DNA of 64,000 nucleotides from Tritrichomonas musculus (lineage: Eukaryota > Parabasalia > Tritrichomonadida > Tritrichomonadidae): contig JAPFFF010000017.1 of the NCBI GenBank assembly GCA_039105265.1, forward strand, positions 620,001-684,000. The letters are read 5' to 3'. This document shows, piece by piece, positions 53,130-63,206 of the stretch. The notes beneath the pieces are model-generated. The model did not search any database. It was not told the origin of the DNA and saw nothing but the letters and a program-made list of their open reading frames with translations. The translations under genes were made by a program, and so were the position numbers. Each line of letters starts with the position of its first letter. Within the stretch, counting starts at the first letter, position 1.

Positions 53130-55691
53130 TTATATCATTAATTCATCTTCATGTTGTTTGGATACGAGTAATTCATAATAAATAGAAATGCTAATTTTCA
53201 AGATGAAAAATGCAATTGTAATAGCAAAAACGGTAAAAAATGAATTTATCATCCAAGTATTATTAACTTTAATTTTTTTTGTTTCATATTGAAAATTGCA
53301 TGATTCAATCAAAAGTCTATTTGAATCTTGGTTCTCATCTTTTCCATCAATATATTTCATCAATTTATCAGAAAAGCCATTAAAATTGCAATTCTTGACC
53401 TTGATAATGCTTCCCTCTTTTCCGTTTACATAATACAAAGAACTTTTTGAATGAGGGTCAATTTCGAAGAAGCAATCAGAAACGACAATTTCATTTTTTT
53501 CCAAATTTTTAATTTTCTTTCCATCATTAAAATTAGTACAAATTTTAAAAGCACCTTTTGATCCTTTATTTCCTTTAAATGCGCAATTGAATACGTTTCC
53601 ATCTTTGGCGCCAAAAAAGACAGCGCTTCCGCCATTAAACACGCTTTTTCTGTTCATCCAATTTTCTTTTATTTCATTTGAAATGAAATTGCAGTGGCTG
53701 ATGGAAATGTCGCTGAGTTCTGAATATGATAAAAGAAAAACAGCACCGCCGCATGAAGCTCTACATTTGATGAATGTGAGGTTTTCAAATACAATGTTCA
53801 ATTTTTTGCTGATTGAATTGTTGATGTAAATGGCGCCTCCGTACCCGTTGGCAGACACGCAATTGATAAATGTGGATTCATAAAAATGCAGAGCGCAGTC
53901 GCAGATGTAAATGGCACCTCCGTCACTTTCATTGACAAAATCAGTGAAATTTGTGCGGATAAGAGAGACAGTCGAATCGTGCTGGCCAGCTGATCCTATA
54001 AATAAGCATCTATCAAACAGGGTGATGTTAGTGTCCTCGTATGAAACTAGGCAAGAATATCTTGTTGGATCAATGAGTTCTGGTGTTTTTGTGGTTGATT
54101 CTTCATCTGTTTGAATCGAATTATCTGATTGTTGCTGTTCAGATGATTCATTTGGCTGTTGTTCATTAGATGATTCATTTGGCTGTTGTTCATTAGATGA
54201 TTCATTTGGCTGTTGTTCATCAGATGATTCATTTGGCTGTTGTTCATCAGATTGTTTACTTGACTCTAATATTTCAGATTCGCTGCTTATTTCAAATAAT
54301 TCTGTAAAAGAAATAGATGGAGAAAACGTTAATGAGCTACTGAATGATTTTGAACTACTAAAAGGTTTTGAACTACTGAATGGTTCTGAGCTACTGAATG
54401 ATTTTGAGCTGCTAAAAACGCCAGAACTTGTAAATTTAGATGATTGTGTAAACGTATTGGTTGGTTTGAGTTCACATTTATTTGTTTTTTGGTTAAAATA
54501 GTATAAGCTTGAGCATTTACTGCACTGGAGGTAGTTATTCAAGCAATCTATGCAGTTGATGTCTTTGCATTTAGCGCATCTTTGATTTGTATTGTCTTGT
54601 CCAAAATAAGCATTGTTAGCCTCATTATTTAAATCAGTGCATTTTGAGTAACACCTTCCCTCATATAAAAATTTTCCTTTCACGCAAGCTTGGCAAGTAT
54701 CAGCTGAAGAAGGGCACTTGCTACAATCACGCACATTGCATTTTTCGCACCGTGTTCCCAGGTCTCTAGTTCCATCTGGACAAGACGAGTAGCACTTGTT
54801 ATCATACAATTTATAGTTAGCAAAGCATTTTTGGCAATCATATGCGGAATTGCATTCAGCACAATTATCAACGCAGACATAAATTGTATCCACAACAACC
54901 ATCCCATCACCAGCTTGCTTCCCTTCTTCCATTCCAGTGTTCTGAAAGACATATAAATCATTCTTTTCGCAGCCATCGTAGCCAGAAACATAGGACGAGC
55001 CGCTGTCAGCAACTGCTTTGTCAAAGCAGCTTGTTCCACCACCTGACTCACCAGATGATTTCCCACCTTGCCAGCCGCCTCCACCGCCGCTTCCAGGGTT
55101 CGTGTTTGCATCTTTTCCTTTCTCTCCGATGCCGAGTTTGTCGCTTCCAGTTTTCTGCGTTGTTCTCGATGACTCTTTGACAGGATATGATTCGCATTGG
55201 TGAATTCCTGGACGATCAGGATTGATACAAAATATGTAGCGTCCATTTAAGGTCCCTCCTGGGGCCCCTGGTGCGTAGCCTGCTCCGCCAGATCCTCCGG
55301 CAGCAACAATTATTCGAGTGTCCATTCCCGGTCCGTATCTAACATCGCTCGCTCCCCCGCCTCCTCCAGAGCCATCGTTACCTTCCCAAAACACTTCGTT
55401 ATCAAACCCGCTTTGGCCTCCTCCGTTAAAACCGCCTTCATTTCCACCTGTTTCTCCAGATTTGCCCTGGCCTCCAACAAATACTCGAAATGAAGTTTCT
55501 TTTCCTGTGATTTTAAGGTCCCCGTATACATGTGCCCCTTTTCCGCCTTCTGAATGAAGAAATCCATCATCATATCCGCCACCACCTTGTGCTCCGTAAC
55601 AATGGATTGTATATTTGCCCGGTTTTAATGATAAGGAGTGCTCTTTTGGCTCCTTAAAATATAGAGAAATAAGGAAAAACGCAAGAAACAT
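53130..55691 (-). CDS. Type I surface protein: Gly-rich, Cys-rich, GGAIY beta-helix, TM
   Basis: An 853-residue protein with a short hydrophobic signal peptide (MFLAFFLISLYF). Residues ~25-270 form a Gly-rich module (GAQGGGGYDDGF ... GGSGGAGYAPGAPGG) like that of ALK/LTK-type receptors. At ~275-405 there are Cys-rich furin/variant-surface-protein-like knuckles (CAECNSAYDCQKC; CSKCPSSADTCQAC). Ser-rich FSSSKPFSSSKSF repeats (~425-460) and four 9-residue NEQQPNESS repeats (~485-525) follow. A parallel beta-helix with GGAIYI repeats, as in Pmp-like proteins, covers ~545-700. One membrane span is at ~814-838, with a short tail ending SKQHEDELMI. Likely exposed on the cell surface, perhaps in adhesion; family known from trichomonads. 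Confidence 0.85.
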   Translation of the reverse strand: MFLAFFLISLYFKEPKEHSLSLKPGKYTIHCYGAQGGGGYDDGFLHSEGGKGAHVYGDLKITGKETSFRVFVGGQGKSGETGGNEGGFNGGGQSGFDNEVFWEGNDGSGGGGGASDVRYGPGMDTRIIVAAGGSGGAGYAPGAPGGTLNGRYIFCINPDRPGIHQCESYPVKESSRTTQKTGSDKLGIGEKGKDANTNPGSGGGGGWQGGKSSGESGGGTSCFDKAVADSGSSYVSGYDGCEKNDLYVFQNTGMEEGKQAGDGMVVVDTIYVCVDNCAECNSAYDCQKCFANYKLYDNKCYSSCPDGTRDLGTRCEKCNVRDCSKCPSSADTCQACVKGKFLYEGRCYSKCTDLNNEANNAYFGQDNTNQRCAKCKDINCIDCLNNYLQCSKCSSLYYFNQKTNKCELKPTNTFTQSSKFTSSGVFSSSKSFSSSEPFSSSKPFSSSKSFSSSLTFSPSISFTELFEISSESEILESSKQSDEQQPNESSDEQQPNESSNEQQPNESSNEQQPNESSEQQQSDNSIQTDEESTTKTPELIDPTRYSCLVSYEDTNITLFDRCLFIGSAGQHDSTVSLIRTNFTDFVNESDGGAIYICDCALHFYESTFINCVSANGYGGAIYINNSISKKLNIVFENLTFIKCRASCGGAVFLLSYSELSDISISHCNFISNEIKENWMNRKSVFNGGSAVFFGAKDGNVFNCAFKGNKGSKGAFKICTNFNDGKKIKNLEKNEIVVSDCFFEIDPHSKSSLYYVNGKEGSIIKVKNCNFNGFSDKLMKYIDGKDENQDSNRLLIESCNFQYETKKIKVNNTWMINSFFTVFAITIAFFILKISISIYYELLVSKQHEDELMI
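54141..54248. repeat. 27-bp tandem repeat, four units, in the surface-protein gene
   Basis: AGATGATTCATTTGGCTGTT units at 54,141, 54,168, 54,195 and 54,222, nearly identical and in frame (nine residues each). A likely length-variable stalk. Confidence 0.9.
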
Positions 55692-57201
55692 TTTTGATTA
55701 TTTTATATTTTTGAATGATCACAAAAATTCAAAATAATATTGAAATTGAAAAATATTTTTTTATTATTCTAACGATTATTGCTTCGTGTTATTTATCAGA
55801 TTTGATGCCTAATAACAGAAATTAATCTCAATTTGGTAAAATATTCCAAAAATTTTGATTCAATTTGATTTCTTTGAATTTTCAATTGTGAATAAATTAT
55901 GGTATAAAATTATTTCATTTTGAGTAATTTTGATGTAAAATAAAACTTTAGGAAAAAAATTGGTTTGGTCCATTTTTCATAAAAGTTTTTAATTTGAATA
56001 CTAATTACTTTCAATGAGACTAAGAAAAAAAATTGATCGTTTTTTTAAAAATTGTGAGGATTTGAAAGTTATATTTTTTCACTTAACTAAATAAATTGTC
56101 AATTGTTTATTTAAATTCAAAAAGTTTAATGTTTTGAGGTATTTAAATGAAGTATTTTGTAACCACAATTTTTTTTATGTCGACTTTTTGATAGAATGAG
56201 TGATATGTTATAGGAAAATTTATTAAGGGACGAGTTGAAACTCTCAAAATTTTCTTAGTCTTGCCTCAAATTTTATTGTTAAATTATAAAAACGAAAAAT
56301 AAATGAAAATGAGATTAAAGTATTAAAATAAAATTCATTTATTTTATATTTTTAAAATATAATATTGTTTTTTCATTTATTTATTTTTAAGAAAATTAAA
56401 CTCAAAATAATTTCAAGAATTTGACATAAATGTAACCTTCCGCAGACGTCATTTTTTTCCTTCATCTTTTCAGATTTGAAATCCCAATGATGGGAGTTGC
56501 ATCCCTTTTCCACATATTGTTATTTCATTTTTAAGCATTTTTCTCTGAATTTTCTCTCAATAATTTTTATTTTTTTTATATTCAGAAATCATCTCAAATT
56601 TTTTTTCGATCTTTTTTTTTTGAATGTAAATTAATAAATTATTTTATTTTAATGAAATATATTAAATTAAGTTAAAATATTTTATATATAGTAACTAAAG
56701 AGAATATAATATATAATTATTTAAATAGAAATAATAAATATCATTGTATATCATTGATATTATCTATTCTATCTATATATTTTTTTTCTGAACATTTCAA
56801 TAGATTATTTTGTTGAAAATTTTTGCCTATTATTCATATGAACACATCAAAGTAGAAAGAAAAGTAACAAAAAGAAGGTCACTTAATAATATTCTATAAT
56901 TTATATTTATTGTATTATGTAATTAGGCTGTTTAATACTTATGCTTTATTTTTTATTACAATATATATAAAGTGTTTTTTGTTTTTTTATCAATTCTCAA
57001 TAGTATAGAATTATTTGAAATACTTTATTTTCAATAGTATGGAATTATTTGAATATTTTATTTTTTTTTTAAGAGTTCTCAAAAATTAAAAAAAAATCTT
57101 CTCAAACTCGGCCCTTAATTCATCGATTTCATATAACATGTTTTTATTTTTGCGAGAGTAATATTTCTTGGGAAGGCTTACGGATCAACTAAAGAATAGT
57201 T

Positions 57202-57297
57202 ATTCATTTCATTTTACTTTAAAATTAAATAAAAAATATTTTGAAATAAATCATTTTTTGTTTTTCCGATCGAACTTTTTCAAATAATTATATTTTA
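57202..57297. repeat. Dispersed repeat, right copy of inverted pair
   Basis: Inverse of 51,504-51,598. The adjoining 57,290-57,342 (TTACCGTATATAAAATAACT and onward) is in turn found inverted at 60,680-60,736, so the family has several modules. Confidence 0.85.
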
Positions 57298-57966
57298 CCG
57301 TATATAAAATAACTTCATAACGCTTAGAATAACTACTGAACACTTCTGACTTTTTGAAAAGCAGTTCAGAATTGGTTGAATAGTATTATTCAAAAAGCCA
57401 ATAGTGTTATTATATTAGACTATACTATTTGGTCATATATATTATAGTAGAGGGATTCTGATGAAACTTTTTGAGATAATTTCTAGCGGTTTTCATTATT
57501 TGCAAAGCCAAACATAAAGAAAAAGATTACTCAAACCAATCAAATAAAGCAATTTTCAATTGCGCATTTACATCAAATGACTTCAGTGGGCAATTATCTT
57601 GCATCGTTCTCAAAATCATTTTCAAACTGCTTCAAAATTCAAATCGAACGAAGAAAAATATTCTACGAAAAGCAAATAAAACTGGATCAAGATTCATCAA
57701 AAAGCGAATAGGCATTGGCTGAGCGTAAGATAAGCTCTTCAATTGGAGATTACCTCTCTTTTAGTAGTGAATGATCTTTGAACATAACTAAATCCCAAAA
57801 CAATGTGAAGAATTTTGTCGAATTAAGGCTTTTCTAGTTCAAACTTGTTACTTTTTCTCTTTTTTTTTTTTCTTATAATCTTTTTTTTTAATACTAAATT
57901 TTTAAATTATTACCTATTTTATTTCTTTTTTGTTTATTTTATTATTTTGATATCTACAGCTCGCAT

Positions 57967-57997
57967 TTATTACTGTTGCAAAAAATCACAGTAATAA
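57967..57997. repeat. TTATTACTG...CAGTAATAA hairpin
   Basis: Nine-base perfect arms (57,967-57,975 and 57,989-57,997) around a 13-base spacer. The same arms recur at 58,309-58,338 and 58,383-58,414. Confidence 0.8.
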
Positions 57998-58308
57998 AGA
58001 AATTTTGAAAATTTTAAAATAATTTTAAAAAAATGAAAAATTTAAAGAATATTATAATAGAATATATTATATAATGCATATAAATTAAATATTAAAAAAT
58101 ATTGATATATAATATCTAAATTTATTTCAAAAATTATAAAAAAAGATTATTATTTTATAATACAAAAAGTTCTATCTTTATTCATTCAATTCATCTTTTC
58201 ATTTTAAAAAAGTGGATTTTTGAATGATTCAATTTTGTTAAAAAAAATTATTTGTTAAGATATTTAAAGGTCAAAATTATTAGCCTTTAGAAAGGTGAAA
58301 AAGTTCTA

Positions 58309-58437
58309 ATTACTGCGGTTTGGCGGTTACAGTAATAAGGAATTCAATTTTATTTATCCTTAAATAGGTGAATAATGATCGCTTATTACTGCATTTTGGC
58401 GGTTACAGTAATAAGGAATTCAATCTCATTTGGCCTT
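58309..58437. repeat. 76-bp tandem duplication carrying the TTATTACTG hairpin
   Basis: Two units, each with TTTGGCGGTTACAGTAATAA followed by GGAATTCAAT; the GGCGGTTACAG string starts at 58,322 and 58,398. Confidence 0.85.
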
Positions 58438-59497
58438 AGTATAAGGTCAAAAAAAATCTGTTTTAATCTACAAGGTCAATAATTCACTATATTTTTATAA
58501 CAAAATTGATAATAAAAAAGAATCAGCATTCATAAAATATTCAATCACTTCTATCAATTTTTTTTCATTAAATAATTAAAAACCTCAGAATATATTCAAT
58601 ATCTATAATCAATTTACTATAAAGGAAAAATAATTCATTCTCACAATATATTTAATGAGCTCATTCAATATATTTTTTTTATATAATTAATTTAGAGTAA
58701 TTATAAATACCTTATACTTCTCTCAATTTAACCTTATACTAATTGATACGATTTTCAAAAAATTAAGAAAATATATTCAATTTTTTTGATAATAATTGAA
58801 ATTTTCTATTATTAGTATAATATTAAATTGAATAGATTGATGATATTTTCTAATAAAATTTGAATAAAAAAAGAGCGTTTATTATTGTTTTTTATAGAAA
58901 TCAAATAAGATCTCTCTCAGATATACAGGATTTTAAAAGGTTGGAAGCACAAATAAGTCAATATAATGGTACAATATGATATAATTAATGCATTGTTCAG
59001 TAATATTGAAGAATCTTAACATGTTTTGAAATCAAAAATGTTCTTAAAACTAATTTTTCCACAAAACAGAAGAAAAATAAAACACTCTTTGTACCATTTG
59101 GATGACTTAATACCTAATTGATGGCAAAAATCTTTTTCATAGTCAACATATTTTTGCAATATGCAAAATGTAGAAATATTTTGCAGCAATTTCTTAATAA
59201 AAATTAATCTTATCTGAAAATCATCTTGAATTATTATTATTATCTTTTTTTTAAAATCTAATATTTCCATTTACATTAAAATCATTAAAAAAAATTTGGT
59301 AATTCTAAGTTATATATATATGAATAAATTTTTCCTGATTTAAAACCATTAATCAAAATTTTTAACAAGATATATTTATGCTATATATTTACTAATATAA
59401 ATGAACTTTTTGAAAACAATTGAGAGCTCTCTCAAGAAGTATAAGGTTTTTTCTGAAGATTTAAAGGTTTATAGAATTACTCTATTATGAATTTATA

Positions 59498-60336
59498 GAG
59501 GAGGGCCAAATAATTGAATGGCCCATTTTTTCTCATTGTTTGCATTTTTATGCGTTTTGTAATTAATAAATTCATGATTTTATTCTATTTATAAATAATA
59601 TAATAATAATTATATATAAATATTACTTTTATGATTTGATTAATGGCAATCGATGGAAATTGGAGATTCTCAATTTCAAATAATTCAAGATAGATCAAAT
59701 GGTGATCTAAAAGTATTTGCTAATATGATAAGAATAAACCAGCCGAGATTCAATATTTTTACAAAATGGCTGAGATGTAATCAGTTTTTTGAAACTATTA
59801 CTGATGCTATTAAATCAAACATTGCCCCAAATTCAACACACCAAATCATTCGAAAACAATATATCAGATATATATGCGTATAATAAATCTATTTATTCGA
59901 CTAAATATCAAATTCCAACTACCAATTTTTTATTAAAGTCATGATAAATTACTCTCGATCACTAGTTTTATACATTCTCGCAAGCAAATATATGAATTGA
60001 TTTAAAATACCGTATGAGTAATTATTTTTTAAATCTATATCCATGCTTAAATATGTAAGAATATTTAAAAAATATTAATAATCCATCAAGAAAAATATGA
60101 AAAACTATAAAACTTAAATTTGAAAAGAAAAAATTGAGAGAAAAAAATATTTGAATACTCATTCAAATTTGATTAATTTTGAATAAAACATTTTTATCTC
60201 AATAATATAAATAAATTATAGAGATATTTTAGATAGAAAAACTATTATATATTATATTAAATATTATATGTACTTATGGAAAATCCAAACCAATTATACT
60301 ATGAGTTTTTGTGTGAAAAATAAGTTGACCCTCCTC
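59498..60336. mobile_element. 839-bp non-autonomous element with 10-bp target duplication (MULE-like)
   Basis: Begins GAGGAGGGCCAA and ends with the inverse TTGACCCTCCTC (one mismatch). TGAATTTATA is directly repeated at 59,488-59,497 and 60,337-60,346. A 9-11 bp duplication is typical of Mutator-like elements. TIRs are short, so the superfamily call is tentative. Inside is one 76-codon frame at 59,653-59,883. Confidence 0.7.
59653..59883 (+). CDS. Small frame inside the 839-bp element
   Basis: A 76-residue frame beginning MEIGDSQFQIIQDRSNGDLK, with balanced composition for this AT-rich area (FTKWLRCNQFFETITDAIKS). It could be a remnant of a transposase, a captured host exon piece, or chance. 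No family recognised. Confidence 0.3.
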   Translation: MEIGDSQFQIIQDRSNGDLKVFANMIRINQPRFNIFTKWLRCNQFFETITDAIKSNIAPNSTHQIIRKQYIRYICV

Positions 60337-60346
60337 TGAATTTATA

Positions 60347-61054
60347 CTAAAAAAATGATAATAATTTTTCTATATTTTGAGAGAATACTTATTTAATTAT
60401 TAATTTTTTAAAATTTAGGCATCGAACTTCAAAGTACAGTAATAAGAAGCAAAAAAATTGAATGAGTGAAGAGTAATAATTTCTACCTATATTGATATCT
60501 TTTTTTCACTTTTGTTTTTTGTGAAAAGAGAATCAAGATTCAAAATGTTTATCCATTTTGAAATTTTGAGATATATTGAAAATCTTTTCTAAGACTCTTG
60601 AAAAAGTTGTTAAAAATTCAATGGTCTTTAGAAAAAGAATTTGTAATGTTCATAAAATTTGAATATATCTCTCAATAGCGTTCAGTAGTTATTCTGAGTG
60701 TTATGAAGAATTTTGAGATACGGTAAAATATAATTATTATAAATATTTGAGAATAGACATGTTCAAAGCTCAATTCTCAGAATTTTTTTGAAAGCTATCA
60801 CAATTATTGTGATGATTTTATTTTTTTTTTGGTGATGTTAAAATCTTCAATATTTCTCAGAATTTTTCTGAGGAATACTGAATGGTCACTAAAAAAAAAA
60901 AGGCTGAATGTATTTACGCTATTCACATTTTGAATTGATAGTTCTCAATTCGTTCAGAGATGCATTGAAAAATACTTTCAATTTTTTGAAAGGATTTTAT
61001 ATTCAGAAATATTTTGTTTAACCTTTCAAATTGAATAGAATATTAATATTTTAT
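60347..61054. other. AT-rich DNA with part of a dispersed repeat
   Basis: Holds the copy at 60,680-60,736 (GCGTTCAGTAGTTATTCTGA and onward) matching 57,290-57,342 inverted. No gene. Confidence 0.5.
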
Positions 61055-61217
61055 AAATATATGAATATCTTATTAAAAAAATTCACAAAATAGTTTCCAA
61101 TCTCGTTGAAATAGATGTTATCAAATATTTAGAACTTATATATTATATTATCATTATGATTACGTAATTTTTAAATTTGAAAGGAACGAAATTGAGAGTA
61201 TCATTCAAATTGGCTAT
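61055..61217. repeat. 163-bp direct repeat, copy A
   Basis: Nearly identical to 63,043-63,206; contains TTTCCAATCTCGTTGAAATA and ends ATTCAAATTGGCTATA. Confidence 0.93.
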
Positions 61218-61730
61218 AGTGCCACAAAAAAAGATTGATTGAAGATTTGAATAGTTTATTTTTTATATAAAACAAAAAGTTATAAAAAATAATCGCCTCA
61301 AATTTTGCATACTTTTATTTTATTACAAAAAAAAGATACAGGTCAATGATAAATATATTTTATGTTAAGTCTATAATATATTAAAAATATAAAATATATA
61401 ATTGCATTATAGAGCCAATAGTTAGATAATTATTATTAAAAAAATTGATAGATTTGAGAGGAAATTTTCTTATCCACAGAATTTAAATAATTTTTTTTTT
61501 TTTTTTCTTCATTTTTTTATTAGGTTGATAGCATTAACGAACTCTTAAAACTCTTTCATACTTACCAACCATTATGAAATATGGCATTAATTATTTGTTA
61601 TAATGCATATGCAAAACATAAATGAACTATGGCAATCCACATTGTTCTTCCCAAGGAGCAAAAAGATATATGATTTTTCAGGATTTGGATGCTTCATATG
61701 GGTCAAATGAAGGCCAAATTTTGAAAAATT

Positions 61731-62673
61731 AGATAGACTTAAAAAAGGACGAAACCGCATACCTTTTACAATAACCGTTTTTTAAAAAGGACGAAACCGC
61801 ATACCTTTTACAACATTCAAATTTTTTTTAAAACTTTCAAAAAAAAGAAAAGAAAGATAAAATGATAGAAAGATTAAATTAAAAAAATTATTTATTTTAA
61901 GCAAAAAACAATATTATTTTTATCTAATTGATATAAACCAGGACTTCTAATATTAGTAAAATAATTATCTTCAACATCCTTGACTTTTTTTAAGTTGTTC
62001 AAGACTAAAACTGAATTGAAATTTTGTTTTTGAATAATAAATTTCAGAAAACTCAAATAAAAATGAGGTAAAACAATTTTTAGGGAATTTTTAATATATC
62101 TTGCATAAAAGTAAAAATATTGATAAAAATCGGTGCTGTTTAAAAAAAGTAAAAGGTTTTGTATTAGCAATTGCATCAGATCCTAAATCTAATGGAAGAT
62201 ATGTAAATTAATATGGAAAAATGAATGGAGACTCGATTTTTTCCTTTCTATCCTTTTGAAAAGTCAGTTTCATTTCGATACATTTATAATTTTGAATTGT
62301 AAGGTTTCTGTTAGGCTTCGTTTTTGATAGTTCATAATCAATCTATTGGTTGAAGAATATCGATGATGTTTTAAAATCTCAAATTAGCGAACAACCAGGC
62401 GATATGTCGAATTTGACTAGTACTTGCAAGCCATAAATGTTTCGTTGATAAAATCCTTTTGTAATTATGAGTATGTTTGTTTTGAATTCTAATTCAATTT
62501 TTTAAAAGATATTTGGTTGTTTATATTGCTTTTTATTGCTTTTTTCTTTTTTGTATTTATATTTGGCCTAATTCCTATTGCATTTAATTTCTGTTATTAT
62601 TTGTTCAATTCTTTTGAATACATAAAAAGCCGATGTAAAAGGTATGCGGTTTCGTCCTTTTTGAAGTCTATCA
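61731..62673. mobile_element. Candidate ~0.94-kb inverted-repeat element
   Basis: Outer arms GATAGACTT(A/C)AAAAAGG and onward (about 40 bp; 61,731-61,771 and the inverse at 62,634-62,673) enclose ~860 bp. The interior has a 94-codon minus-strand frame at 61,892-62,176 of unclear meaning. A target duplication is not evident, so it may be an old transposon or two solo repeats. Confidence 0.4.
61742..61813. repeat. Two 30-bp direct repeats (AAAAAGGACGAAACC...)
   Basis: AAAAAGGACGAAACCGCATA plus CCTTTTACAA at 61,742-61,771 and again, identical, at 61,784-61,813. The same sequence is inverted at 62,634-62,662. Confidence 0.95.
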
Positions 62674-63042
62674 AAAATTATCTCTCTTTTTGTTTCTTTG
62701 AGAAGAACAAAAAAGATTGATTTAAACCAAAACTTATTAAAGGAAAACGATCAAATTTTTGATAGCAAAAAAGTGTATTAAACACTTATTGAATTTTTTT
62801 TCCATCAATCTTTTTTGGTTTCACTATATAATTAATTCAAAATATATAAAATCTTTAAAACTTAAATATCATTAATAATAAAATAGATAATAAAAATATA
62901 ATTTATTATATATTATTTATACAATAATATACAGGTATTTATTGTATTTATGTCTCATATAAATGAGTTTAAAAAAATTGAAAGGAACGAAATTGAGAGT
63001 ATCATTCAAATTAAAATAATCAATTCAAAAAAGAAAAAAACA

Positions 63043-63206
63043 AAATATATAAATATCTTATTAAAAAAATTCACAAAATAGTTTCCAATCTCGTTGAAAT
63101 AGATGTTATCATATATTTAGAACTTATATATTATATTATCATTATGATTACGTAATTTTTAAATTTGAAAGGAACGAAATTGAGAGTATCATTCAAATTG
63201 GCTATA
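63043..63206. repeat. 164-bp direct repeat, copy B
   Basis: Second copy of 61,055-61,217. Just upstream, 62,978-63,011 repeats only its tail (GGAACGAAATTGAGAGTATC), so a third partial copy adjoins it. Confidence 0.93.

Larger units (their letters stand above)
55692..59487. other. Gene-poor AT-rich DNA with repeats
   Basis: Contains the surface gene's promoter, the right copy of the inverted repeat pair (57,202-57,297) and TTATTACTG/CAGTAATAA hairpins (57,967-58,414). A locally G+C-richer patch at about 57,500-57,840 gives short frames (such as QTNQIKQFSIAHLHQ) broken by stops; it could be a decayed gene piece but is not identifiable. Confidence 0.5.

Noticed and set aside
54680-55585. Several frames on both strands within the surface-protein gene
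   Set aside because: They are shadows of the G+C-rich Gly/Cys-coding region; the 853-codon frame with signal peptide and TM explains the locus.
22034-55691. Spliceosomal introns in host genes
   Set aside because: All recognised host genes are single open frames of expected length; no interruption needs an intron to explain it.
57967-58437. CRISPR-like array
   Set aside because: Only two tandem units with a hairpin, in a eukaryotic context, no regular spacers and no cas genes.
61055-63206. A retroelement with long terminal repeats formed by the 164-bp direct repeats
   Set aside because: No coding domain, primer site, polypurine tract or target duplication is seen, and a partial third copy adjoins one repeat.
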